A stretch of DNA of 64,000 bases from Allodiplogaster sudhausi (lineage: Eukaryota; Nematoda; Chromadorea; Rhabditida; Diplogasteridae), in assembly GCA_945643635.1 (NCBI GenBank), contig CALZFC010000026.1, positions 3,378,501 to 3,442,500 on the forward strand, read 5' to 3'. Both the position numbers and the translations under genes were made by a program. The notes under the pieces were generated by a model, which saw nothing but the letters and a program-made list of their open reading frames with translations, was not told where the DNA came from and ran no database searches. Within the stretch, counting starts at the first letter, position 1; each line of letters starts with the position of its first letter. This document shows, piece by piece, positions 1 through 17,051 of the stretch.

Positions 1-1
1 C

Positions 2-1095
2 TCCGAGTTGGTACGAATGAAAGCGAATGTCTCGTCGATCCCTGTGGAGAAGGCGCAAGAGTACCAGAAGAACGTCTCCTCACAGAAGAAGACAGGAGTC
101 ATCAACAAGCTGCGAAAGCACATCCTTCAGGTCGAGATGGATCACTTCAACGAGATCCACGGCTACAACGACCAGCCTCGCAACATGACCAGCTGGAAGC
201 CTCGCCCGGACTTCTACAGGTCTGTTTATGGTGGACGAGATGAATTGGAGCAGAGAATGAATTGAAGAATCCCCTTTTCAGCTTGGTATGCAACGTAGGT
301 CTCTTCTACAACCAAGACGGTGATGACTCGGATGAGGACGAGGGAACGGGCATGCAGTCATCGCTGCCACCTCGCAAGAAGATGCGACCGGAGGATGAGA
401 CTCCCACTGCTTCCTCAGCCGCGCCCTCCTTGCCCCTCTTCCAGACAATTCAGGCATCAAGCTCTACTTCTTGTTTGAATAACATATTTTATAATTGTTC
501 ATCACGAACATTGGTATTCTTTCAGAATGAACTTGACATGAAAGTAGAGATTGACGTTGTGGGCGTGGAGGAGGAAGACAAGCCACTGGCATATCGCGAG
601 GATGCTCAACTCACCAATGCGGTTTGTTTCTTAGTTTTCACTGCGTTTGCCACTGTTTATTTGTTAGGCACGCTATTAATGCTATAAATGTGAAAAAAAA
701 AGTTTTCTAGAACCAGGGCTTAAAACTGCTGAAATATTAGCAATAAAAACAGATATTCATTACAATGTGTATGGGGGATTTTCTTTGAACGAGAACTTGC
801 TCCTTTCAGACTACGATGTCCTTTTCGTCGGCAGAGAACCAAGAGCGGCTGGCTGCTTTGACAGATGCACAAGAAGAGAACACGGCGGAGGAGGAGGAGA
901 GGAAGGTCATCAGCGAGCTGGACGTCCGCGATCTCAGCAAACTACCCAAGGTATGCTGCTTCAAATTTACTTCCGTGTCTGCGTCTATGAAAGAGTTCAC
1001 TCATTCAGATGAACTCCACTCACTCCAGAGGTACAAGAGGAAGGAAAAAGAAGAGTAACAACACTTCTTCTTCTTCTGCTCCCAATGGGCCTTAG
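2..1095 (+). CDS. Unrecognised gene, 3' part (5' end outside window)
   Basis: I do not recognise the family. The proposed exons are 2-219, 282-453, 526-621, 810-950 and 1009-1095; phases agree across all junctions. The first exon encodes a basic, charged stretch (KKTGVINKLRKH, then HFNEIHGYND and SWKPRPDFY). The second is acidic and then basic (DGDDSDEDEG, RKKMRPEDE). The third and fourth are acidic, ending in ISELDVRDLSKLPK, and the last gives a Lys/Ser-rich tail. The mix of acidic and KKxR-like stretches suggests a nuclear protein, which is inference only. The intron at 454-525 would have a GC donor (CAG|gcatca) and is a multiple of three, so it could also be retained. An alternative last exon near 1923 (KRAERLEKYGRVKSP then stop, after ttaag) is also in phase with the 950 donor. 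Confidence 0.55.
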
Positions 1096-1298
1096 GCCAA
1101 TTTAATGTGAAGGAGAAGTGCTTGTAGCAACAGCCATCCTCATCACCCCAATCTACTCAGGCTAACGATAGATAGTCAACACTGCGCTACCTCCTCTCTC
1201 AACATTCTCCCCAGTCATGATTCTCGTCTTGTTTTATATTTTAAACACTTTTATATTTGCCTCACTGCCCTCATCCGAATACTTTTTTCCGACGTGTA

Positions 1299-1304
1299 AA
1301 TAAA
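1299..1304 (+). terminator. Poly(A) signal of the first gene
   Basis: AATAAA lies about 200 bases after the proposed stop codon of the first gene, a normal distance for a 3' UTR. Confidence 0.45.
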
Positions 1305-1462
1305 TTCTTGCTTATAAATTAGTTTTATCTTGTTTTAAAGACCCACCCTAATTTTAAGAGCGATTGAAGACCCTTGTCCTAACCCCGTTTTTAGCCTACC
1401 TAGCCCAAATTTCCTCACCATTCAACAACACCCCACCCAATCCGTTCTGTTGTGTTCTCGGC

Positions 1463-1489
1463 CGTGATTTGAAGCCTCAGAATATTGTG
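1463..1489 (+). pseudogene. Protein-kinase catalytic-loop fragment
   Basis: The nine codons read RDLKPQNIV, an exact match to the RDLKPxN catalytic loop of CMGC/CaMK-type serine/threonine kinases. I found no glycine loop, VAIK lysine or DFG motif in reading distance on either strand, so this is either a relic exon or a chance match. It lies in the 3' flank, or a long last intron, of the first gene. Confidence 0.25.
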
Positions 1490-2351
1490 TTATTTTTGAA
1501 GGTGATGTTTGTATGGCTAACTGAGCATTTCGCCCTTCTCATCCCCCTATGGATGCTAATATTACTGTAGTTTTTATATCATCATAATGCCCCTCCTCTC
1601 CGCAATTTTGAATTGAGATAAAGCTCTAGTTCATAGGCATTTAGGAAGCCTCCACTTCCATAATCATCATCTCACACTCCTCTATCATTACTTTTTCGTC
1701 ATATTCTGAATCGCAACCTTGATTGTCATTGCGCATCTTTAATCAGTAACAACTCGTGTAGTCAAAATCTGCTTAAGAAATGTCTAATTATTGAAGTTTG
1801 GATTCATCTGTACTAAGTTTGTTATGTTTCTATGTTAAGACTTGGCGTAGGCTTTCTTCAGTGAGTGTTGTGCGCGCGAACAGTTCTCATTAATGTCTTA
1901 AGAAGCGGGCCGAAAGACTGGAGAAGTATGGTCGGGTTAAGTCCCCGTGAACTCCCTTCTCTGCTTAAATGGCGATGTCCATGAATACGTTGCACAACGT
2001 TTATGCTTCTGAATTCTGTGCTAATAAAGTACTTGTTTGTATGGAGCTAATTCAATCGCAATTGTATTTGATGAGTGAAGTTCTTATGCGACGAAAGTGT
2101 GAAATGGTAAACAGCCATTTGTATTTTGGTCGTGTCAGTTGTTATCACCAAGTTTGGATGAAGCATGATAACTAGCCTTGCCAGTGAATGCCAGATTCAA
2201 TTGAATTGGGGAGAGGACACAGCTGTCATCAGATATGTTCAGCTCACATGTCGTCTAACACTCCTCTCATTGATTAGCTATCTACTTCCTTGGCAGAAGA
2301 ACATCTAAAGCTGAGCTGTTCCGTGGTGTTCTATCTCCATCTATCTTTTGC

Positions 2352-2400
<49 letters not shown>

Positions 2401-2815
2401 CTCTCGCTGTCTCTCTCTCTCCATTCTCTGTTGTTCTTCCCTCTCCCTCTCTTCTTCCTTCATCACTCTTTGTTTCTCTCTATTCGTCTGGCATTCTTCT
2501 CTCCCTCTCCTTCCTCTTTCTTCATGTCACTTCATCTTCTTTCTCTATCTCCCTTTCTCCCTTGCTCTCACCCTCTCCCCTCTCTCTTTCTCTCTCTCTC
2601 TCTATCTCCCTCTCTCACTTTCTCTCTCTCTATCTCACTCTACACTCTCCCCTTTTCAACCCCGCAGCCGTCCCCAGAAGAGCTCCAAACGTTCGATCTA
2701 TGTTAAGATTTGCACGTACCACTGGGCAACTCACGCGTTTCCCCACTCTCGAATTCGATTCCTTTCCGCCTGCACTCTATCACAATTTCCCTCTTGGTCG
2801 CTACCTTTCCTTTTC

Positions 2816-2871
<56 letters not shown>

Positions 2872-2930
2872 CGCTCGCTCTTTTATCTATCTTCCTTCCT
2901 CTCTTCCTTGCTAGCTCTCTCGCTCAGACT
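2352..2930 (+). repeat. CT-rich microsatellite tracts
   Basis: Two long (CT)n blocks (about 2355-2420 and 2818-2870) with interrupted CT/CTTT sequence between them. The reading frames across them encode only Ser-Leu repeats and are not genes. They lie upstream of phosphofructokinase with pyrimidines on its coding strand. Confidence 0.9.
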
Positions 2931-3443
2931 ACTGCTTGTATTCTTACCCAATAGACCAAGTCAATCTTCGCGCGTCTCTCATGTTCTCCCCAAACGTTTA
3001 GAACCTCAGTATGTGTTTGTTCCGTTCCCTCTTTTCATTTTAACCGTGCTTATTTGGGATCTGGTTTTTTTAACGTTTCTATTATGATTGTGTTTTCCCA
3101 CTGTAAGTGGCCCCAGTACTGGCATCTGTTGTACATCATATTGTCTACTTTTCTAAGTCTATCAACAGATTACAGAAGGAAAACTCATTTTCTATTAACT
3201 ATAAAAAAAATGGTAACTTTTTCGGCGAAATGTTTACTAGATATGGGTGATGAAACAGTCAAACTTCAGCCAGAGTCGGCCTCGCGGGGCCGGTGACGTG
3301 CCACCCCTGTAGCCTTCTTTACTGAGCGTTACACGGAATTTCATCATTTTTGCATTGCATCCGAGCTCGGAATGCCTGCTTTTGCTGACTCTTCCATTTG
3401 CAGTGCAATCAGAGAATCAGAGGCCGCCTGTTCGAAGCGGAGA

Positions 3444-9349
<5,906 letters not shown>

Positions 9350-9516
9350 GCCCACCCTCTGCAAGAACTCTACCGCTTTTAGCTTTCGATATCGATTAGA
9401 ATCGATAAGAATCTCAAAGACTTTTTTTACTACAGTCACAAGTAATATATAAATATATATATATAATTGTATGCATTTATTTTATAGAATTGCTTTGCAT
9501 TGTTTAGCAAGCAATG

Positions 9517-9522
9517 AATAAA
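9517..9522 (+). terminator. Poly(A) signal of PFK
   Basis: AATAAA about 170 bases downstream of the PFK stop codon, in AT-rich sequence. Confidence 0.6.
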
Positions 9523-9680
9523 GCTGGTAGCAATTTATTCTGCATGACATGAAAAAAGCTATTCACGATGTGAGAGCAGTTTGCTTTTCAACAGTCACAG
9601 ATATTCGATGTGGACGTTAATTAAAATAATAAAGCGTGAGGTAGGATTGAGCGTCAAAGGGCAATCAAGTATAGTCCTTC

Positions 9681-9688
9681 TATAAAAG
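9681..9688 (+). promoter_or_regulatory. Possible TATA box
   Basis: TATAAAAG stands alone in a GC-balanced context, about 85-90 bases before an 87-codon frame that begins ATG at 9773 and about 40 bases before a good splice donor (CTGACT|gtgagt, 9719-9730). This layout would fit a core promoter, a short 5' UTR exon and an intron, but no transcript product is recognised. Confidence 0.25.
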
Positions 9689-9772
9689 CCAGAAAGTGCT
9701 CCGCGCGGCTATTCGTAGCTGACTGTGAGTGCTGAGATTCGCTTCACTCCGCCACTACGCGGTAGTTGGCAG

Positions 9773-10036
9773 ATGGTCGGCTTTGAAATCGGTGTTAAAA
9801 TAACCGTTATCGTGGTTCGATTTCCAAGCGCATTAGCTATTTTCGATATAGCGGCTTGTCACGAGTTGCTGTGTGAGCAACAGCGCAATTCCTATGACGG
9901 TTCTTTCAGTTCCATCTGTTTATTTCGCCGTTCACGTAGCCGTTTTGGGATTAGCTGGTCATCATTCCATCCATCTTATGACGTCTTATCCGAATACGTT
10001 CGTTACATGGGTATTTGCAACAACGACGATCAATAA
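9773..10036 (+). CDS. Weak hypothetical 87-aa frame
   Basis: An ATG that follows an acceptor-like ggcag opens a frame with a hydrophobic stretch (KITVIVVRFPSALAIF) and later Arg/Ser-rich residues. I recognise no family. A second frame overlaps it from 9894. Its only support is the TATA-like site upstream; it may well be non-coding. Confidence 0.12.
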   Translation: MVGFEIGVKITVIVVRFPSALAIFDIAACHELLCEQQRNSYDGSFSSICLFRRSRSRFGISWSSFHPSYDVLSEYVRYMGICNNDDQ

Positions 10037-10680
10037 TAATAGCTCAAATGTTGACTTACAATTAGTGTTTACTGTTCAACACTTACTTTCGTTACCGAGA
10101 AATGGTTTATTAACCAATTGGCTGAAATGTATGAATAAACAAACAAGCATAAAATCAGGCATAAGAGGGCGCAGGATAAAACGTTCTTCTATATCATAAT
10201 AAATATCGCATGAGCGGCTATCGGAGTCGGCGTTTCACGGGGGAGTGGAATCAAAGGGAGAGAGCAATCAGAATTGGAGAGCGGAGATAGAGAGGATCAG
10301 AGGAAAGGGCGCGAGTGATGTGTAATAATTAAGTAATTGAATAGAAGTAGCGGAGTGAAATCGGGAAGGCGACAGAGCAATTGTTCTGAGCGATATGATG
10401 CGACCTCATTCGGATCTTCGTCAGTTATCTCATCTGAGCAGTTATCAACGGTGGAAGAGAAGACAATGAATGACACGTCAAAACAGTGCACGAGGAGAAT
10501 GGCCAAGTTGCATCTAGCGCGGCCGTCTCATATAAGTATTCTCCACATCTGCACATTACACACATTAAATAGTCTGGCTAGAATCGAATGGCTGATTCAT
10601 AACAGAAATAGCATTAACAGAATGTCTGCATTTTATACATGACAAAATTAGAGCAAAATCGAAGAATTGACAGAACGCGT

Positions 10681-12514
10681 TCAAATGGCTTGGACGTAAG
10701 CCGCAGGAAAGAGGCCGGAGACACTTCCGTTCCTCACTGTGCACCATCCAAGCGAGTCTGGCTCTGATAATAGCTCAATCGTCTGGCCTGAAAAATTTAT
10801 GCCTTGCTTATAATAGTAATGTAAATAAAGCAGAAGTTAAAAAAAAGTAAAAATATATATAACATCGAGATTATTTTGTTATTTATGGCACCGTTTTATA
10901 TTAGAGAACATGGCGAACACACCTTTCTTGAGCTCGATTTCGTCATCCTCGATGGGGGTGTAATCGTAGAGAACCCGGGCGAGTGATCCCTTGTGGGCGC
11001 CTCCGTTCAATGCTGCTGCTGCAGCAGTCGGAGTGGTCTCCTCGTCAAAGTCGGCATACTTGGCCGAGTCGGGCGTGGTGGTCGGGAGGGAGTCGGAGCC
11101 GCCGTCTGCCCAGCCACCACTGCCAATGATGGTGGCCGACGGTAGTGTCGATGAGGCAGCCGTTCCTCCTCTGCTCGCGCTGCTCTCTTCTTGCTTAGCC
11201 GATGCACGGCTGTCGAATGTGTTCGTGTCCGAGTCCGAGTCCGCTTTTACTACCGACATCTGTAAAAGCAGGGGGATAGAGCAGGCTTATTGACTGTGAA
11301 GACGATACAAGAGAGTGTACTCTGGAGGGGTCGAGGATGTGCGAGGAGGTGGTCATGGAGGAGAGACTGGCAGGAGTGATGTCATCGTTCTTGATGATCT
11401 GCCTCGTGAGAACAACTCCGCCCGTTTCCTTCGAATTCCCTTTGACAGCAGCGATCTGACGCATCTCAGGAGTGTATTCCTAGAATTAGTCTCATTCATA
11501 TTACTCTTAGGGGTCATATTAATAATATAATGTATTTAACAGAAGAAACGATCTACTTGGTAGGAAGGCCAATCGCAAGGAGCGTCGACGCCGTACATGG
11601 CTGACCATGCCTTGAGGTCTGCCTGGAGGGCCGCCTCATCGCTTCCTCGCAGTGCCTCCTCGATCTTGGCATGCACACTCGCTAATCTGCAAAGAGGTCA
11701 AGTGCAGCCTTAATCGGTATCTAAACAACTTCATTTTATTAGCAAGCCACAAATAGCAATTGTCTAAAGAAAGGAAGCATATCTGCAACCAGTAAATGAA
11801 AGCAAACTACCTACAGCTGCTAAGGAAACGACTATCGGCCTTTTGGCCTTATGCAGTGAGTAAAAAGGAAGCAAAATCAAACTTGGAACTTCGATGGAGA
11901 TCGGCGAGAACCTTCTGCTTGCAAGAGAGCATTTCAATCACAAACTTCGACCTCTTCATCTCCGCTTGTTGACACTTCTCGAACACGAATGTCATATTCT
12001 CAATGTACGGACCGCGATACTGGGCGATCTCCTGAACGATGAACAGTTCAAATCACAGATCACTCATGGGTACAATTGTCTTCGCGTTTTTACGTGATAT
12101 TTCTCTCCATACTATCAGCGTTTTAAACTTTGCAGTTTTGCCTATCGCTCTATTATTTGGAGGAAAATACAATTTAAAAAAAACAGTCATGAGAGAATGA
12201 AAAATTCGGAAGGAAAACAGGCAAAAAGGAGAACCAGAAAGTGGATGGGATAGAGGAAAGGCTAATTTATCCGTGTTAGTGGTGCAGGTAAGCTAATTAT
12301 GAAGCTAACGAAAGCAGGTTACGCAGCTGAAAAAGTTGACATGGCAGCAAGCCCTTGCTCTCGATCACCCAGCATTTCATTTGGTAGTGATCGTAAATAG
12401 AGAATGAGAGAGAGAGCGAGAGAGAGAGAAAGCGAAGGGTGATTGAGAGATCGGAGAGAGAGAGGGAGGTAGAGAGAGAGAGACCGAAGAGATAGAGAGA
12501 GATAGAGAGAGACC

Positions 12515-12558
<44 letters not shown>

Positions 12559-14679
12559 GAGAGAGAGAGAGAGACCGAAGAGGGAGAGATTGGATAGAGA
12601 GAGAGAGAGAGATAGAGGAAGAGAGACCGGAGAGAGACAGAGAAAGATCATGATCATTGCGATGAGGCATATGAAAAACGACCGAGACAAAGCGTGTTTT
12701 GGTAGTGTCACAAAAAAAGGTCATGGTCGCACTACTTGCACCAGCCGGACAGCAGGGGCATTGCATGTCCAGCACTTCAGAACAACCAGTTTTCATGTCA
12801 AGATAGTTGAAGCTGGCATAAACTGAGCAAGCGCTTCAAGGAATCAAATGCGTTCGTAGAATGATAAACTGCTTACATAATAATAGCAAAAGACCTGTAG
12901 CTGATTCTGGTAGAGAGTGCGCGTCTTGGTGACGTCATCTCTGGCTCGCGAATGCCGTTCCTTCATCTTGGAGAGGGCATCGGGCGAGATGGAAGTGTCC
13001 GCCTGCGCATTGCTCACATTCACGGCCGTCGACTTCTCCGCCCGACACGCGTTGTGGTACGCCTTCTTCGCTGCTTCCATCTTCTCGTGAAGCTTCTTCC
13101 ATTGTTTCTGCGCCTGGAACATACTATATGCATGTGATCACAAATACTGTACTTGATGTTTTAAGATGTTTTAAAAAGATTTTTGTAAATAAATTTTTTT
13201 AAGAAAATTTAAATTATTTACTGATGATGAATATGCACTATTTCTCTAGTGAATCATCCGATTCGTTATGTCACACGGTCACACCAACACTTTCTTCGCT
13301 TGTGCAGACCATACATCTTTGCTTATCGCTCAGAAACATCTTCTTCCACCATCAACACAAGTGGAAATGACCGGTGTTTCGACAGAAACATATTAGTGCA
13401 TAGGAGATAAGAGAAGGAGTGAGATCAGAAAGAGAAGATGGATATCCTATGAGGGGCAAGGTAAAGAAGACAGAAATGAAGACTATTCACAGTGTGGCCA
13501 TGGCCATTCTGTATGTGTCAGAAAGAAAGGAAGAAGACGATGACTTGGACAGCAGGAATCTGTCAGAGATTATAATATCACTATTTCGCCGCCGTTCCCC
13601 TCAATAACACTCTTCTTTGTCATTTCCTTTTCTGTCGTATTGATATCAGGGAGAGAGAGAGAGAGAGAGAGCGCGAGAGAGAGCGAGAGAGAGAGACAGC
13701 GCGAGAGAGAGCGAGAGAGAGAGACAGAGAGGGGGGGGGGTATCGAACCTTCTCGAAAGCCTCCTCGGTCTCTCGGATCTCCTTTGGTGAACGGAAGGCG
13801 GAAGAATGATGGTTCTCCTTGCGATAAAGAGCCAGAGTCTTCACAATCTGAGAGTGATGCTAATTAATGAAATTCGACGGATTAATGTTATTCAGAACAG
13901 AAAATGCATATTAATAAGATGAGAATAACGCTAGTTTTCCCAGCATCGTAGTTTTCAATTGGCCTGAAGACCAAAATGTGCCTTAGGCGGGAATGGAACG
14001 ATTTTCCATGTGACCGTAATGGTTATGACCTTCAACGGCAAAGCCATTTGCTTATTGCTTTAACCTTAGTTGATTTAACCCCGTCATCGTCTATGCATCG
14101 ACAGAATAACAAAAATACAAAATTATGCACACATATTAAAAAGACTTGTAAAGGAATATCCGCAATTACGTATAACATTGTATTGATGTAAAACAGAAGA
14201 AGAACGTAATTCTCTCTTCGGTAATTGATACAAATGAAGAAGATAGAATAAAGTGTACCTCGTCGAGTAGCCGTTCTCGTACTCGCATGTGCTGAGTGGC
14301 GAGAGCGTCTCCCTCTCCGATGACCTCTAGCCAGCCCATCCGGATGCTGCCCTCTTGCTGCGCACTCCGCTCCACGTGGCCTCGCCACTTCTCAGCAAAC
14401 GCCTCAAAATAGGTGCTTTTCAAATGCAATGCGGACTGATAATTGGAAATGTCAAAAGAGAAGTAGCCCATTCAGAGATTCATAATTGTATAGATAAATA
14501 GTAATAATAAAAGCTACCTGGAGTGCCTTGGCGTACTTGTGCTCAATGTCCGCCCTCTCCTTGGCCATCTTGGAGAGTTCGTCAATCTGGTCGATGCCCT
14601 CCTTGATCCGGCGGACATTCGTCTTATAAGCGCCGACTTCCCAGAATCCAGGATTCAACGAGACATCCTGCACCGACAT
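10681..14679 (-). CDS. PACSIN: PACSIN/syndapin (F-BAR and SH3 protein)
   Basis: Syndapins bend membranes with an F-BAR dimer and recruit dynamin and N-WASP through SH3, linking endocytosis to actin. Exons in coding order: 14679-14518, 14402-14259, 13847-13749, 13113-12895, 12031-11883, 11686-11557, 11479-11309, 11259-10923, 10787-10681, giving 505 aa against 440-490 for most relatives. The N terminus has the family signature FWEVGAYKTNVRRI; the F-BAR then runs to about residue 300 with AQKQWKKLHEKMEAAKKAYH and CDWPSYQEYTPEM (syndapin WPxFEEWxP region). A Ser/Thr-rich linker (about 330-445) leads to a C-terminal SH3: ALYDY-like ARVLYDYTP, then GWCTVRNG and the end FPAAYVQAI, matching the family's YPANYVEAI. 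I did not see the NPF motifs some relatives carry. The start follows tgctgcag, so an upstream 5' UTR exon is likely. Confidence 0.93.
12402..12640 (-). repeat. GA/CT microsatellite in PACSIN intron
   Basis: (GA)n with GAC and GATA interruptions on the plus strand, so CT-rich on the coding strand of PACSIN. It lies in the intron between 12895 and 12031. A second short block at 13650-13740, ending in a run of ten or so G, directly adjoins the donor of the 13847-13749 exon. Confidence 0.85.
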
Positions 14680-17010
14680 CTCTGCAGCAGAAACCTCTTC
14701 AACACACTCCTTGACGAGATGCCAACAATTGAAAAAAGCGTCCATTATGGAGTCATTTTAAGCAATTGACAACAACTAATTCTTGATGCAATTAGCATAC
14801 AAACAACAGAGAGAAAATTTACTCTGTTCTTTGTTATTTAAGTGAGCCCGAGGAGGGAAAGAGGGAGGGATAGAGCGAGAGAGAGAGAGAGAGGAGAGAA
14901 AGAAAGAGAGAAAGTAGAGAGGCGACAAGAAATTGTAGAATGCGGAGATGTAGCCAACGTAGAGATGCGAGAAAATGACAGTCTATAAGGACAGACAAAT
15001 AAGAAAGATAAAGAAAAAGGAGAGATAGAGAGACAGAAGAGAATGGTTGGCAGAAGTGAGACGGAGCAAGAGAGTGCCGTTGCGCAATCCTGTTCCACAT
15101 GTTGAGAAGATGAGTGAGAGGGGGGGGGGAGCTGCAGAGTCCTGCTTCTCTCCTCTTGCTGCCATCAGCAGGGCTCTCTCTGCCTGCCAATGAAGGAGGG
15201 CAAAGAGCGACTGGGGAGGGAGAGAGAGAGAGGAGAAGCATAAGAAAAGACGGAAGAAATTATGCAGACCAGGCTGAGACTGTACACAGAGTGAGTGGAG
15301 TAAGCCATATGAAGGACGCGGCTGTCAGGCTGGCTGTGCTGCCAAACATGAATACACACACAATACCACCTTAACAACAAGGGCTCTCGCAAGATTTCAA
15401 CGAGAATGAGAGAAGCGCCTTCATATTAATAAGCATGATCAAAAAGAAAGCATCAGATGCCTGAAAGTAACGGCGATGCGGAAAAGCGAAGAGAAAGGAC
15501 AAAGACAAAGGGCGTCTCTACGCCTCCGCTAAAGGCAGTGATAAGAAGGGAGGAAGCGAGACCGATTTATGACTGATCATCAGAGTTAGGAATGGCATGG
15601 GCTCAACACAAGAAATGTCCATCAAGGAATATGCTGGCTATTTCCGTCATGCGTACCTGGATGTCTCCTTTATTTTCTTTGTGTCTTATTGACTCTCTCG
15701 CTCTCTCTCTTTCTATCTCTATCTCTGTCTCTCTCTCTCTCTAGCTTACTCTCTCTTTCTCTATCTCTCTCTCTCTCTGTCTCTCTCTCTCTCTCTCTCT
15801 CGTAGGCTTTCAACCTCGCCCAGGATGGATAAGAGAGCGCGTGTTGATGGGAGGGAGAAGTATGGGCCAACCAAACTTCGCATCTTTTTCGCTGCACTCG
15901 ACAACAGATGCGAGATGAGCACATTGTCGAAGAGAGAAAAAAGAGAGTAGCAAAGGCAGGGAAGACAAGTGAGGAGAGAGAGAGATGGTGGACATAGAAA
16001 GAAGCACTCAGAGAGAGAGAGAGAGGGAAAGAGAGAGAGGGAGAGAGAGAGAGGGAGAGAGAGAGGAAGAGACTGAGAGAGAGAGGGCAATCCATTTCAT
16101 CACCCTCGCATTGGTTGTGCAAACACCGCTGGGAACATTGCGCCTAATTAGGAGCACTCTATTAGCAGGGCTTCTCTGTAGCTTGGTTCAGATCGGTGAG
16201 ATCTCGAATGTGGTGTCAGTAGTGGCATCTGGAAGGAAGGAAGAAAGAGCTTAAGGTAAGCGAGGGGGAAGAGGGCAGTGGAGTCGAGACTCAGCCTGCT
16301 GATGGCGCTTACAGACGCAAACTGTTGAGAGGGAGAGAGAGCGAGAGTAAGGCGAGTTGAGAGGACAAGAGACATGCAGAGATAGAGTGAGAGAGTGAGA
16401 GAGAGATAGATAGAGAGAGAGAGAAAGAGAGCAAGCTGAAGGTACTCCGCGTACTCAAGCTGCTCCAGCTGGACACGTGCAGAGGAAGACAAACAGAGAG
16501 TGGCCGGGGGCGATGGTCGGAAAGACCATGGCCGCCTTGTCTTGGCTCCTCATCTCCTTCCCATCCCCCCTATATTACATAATGCCCGAGGCTTCGCTTC
16601 TCTTACGAAGATGATGGAGAGGGAGGGAAGCCTCAGCCGATTGATCAAGTCATGCGTGCGCAGCCTATCACTGCCAGCGATGGCTGGAGCTTCTCTCTAT
16701 CTCTCTATCTCTCTCTCTATCTCTTTCTATCTCTCTTTTTATCTTTCTCTCTCTCTCTCCCTCCCTCTCTCTCTCTCTATTCCTGCCTGTAACGCGATAA
16801 TGGAAGTATGCGAGTAAATGCAAGGAATGAAAGGCGAGGGCACGCGCCCCGTGTCAAGTCAAGGCAGAAGAGACAAGGGGAAGTCAAAGAAGAGGGCAGC
16901 CCGATCATCTCGTAGGCAAGCGGCGCGAAGAAGTGGACCAGCGAGCAAAATGTATTAAGCATGAAGAAGAAGCGGCAGAAGAAAAGAAAGAGCACCAGCC
17001 ACTCTCATCC

Positions 17011-17051
<41 letters not shown>

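Larger units (their letters stand above)
1096..3443. other. Intergenic stretch without a supported gene
   Basis: Apart from the poly(A) signal, the kinase-loop fragment and the CT-rich tracts listed separately, I see no coding exon here. The segment just before 3444 ends in a pyrimidine-rich run and tttgcag at 3396-3402, a possible 5'-UTR acceptor for phosphofructokinase. Confidence 0.5.
9523..10680. other. Spacer between convergent PFK and PACSIN genes
   Basis: PFK (plus) and PACSIN (minus) converge here. The stretch contains the TATA-like site and the weak open frame listed separately. I saw no recognisable gene in it. Confidence 0.5.

Noticed and set aside
2290..2954. Several overlapping open frames of Ser-Leu repeats, here and at 7577-8165, 22627-23366 and other CT/GA tracts
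   Set aside because: They are translations of (CT)n or (GA)n microsatellites, open in many frames at once, with no other protein features.
9762..9830. tRNA-like A and B boxes (TGGCAGATGG and GGTTCGATTTCC)
   Set aside because: Spacing is too long and the T arm and acceptor stem do not pair.
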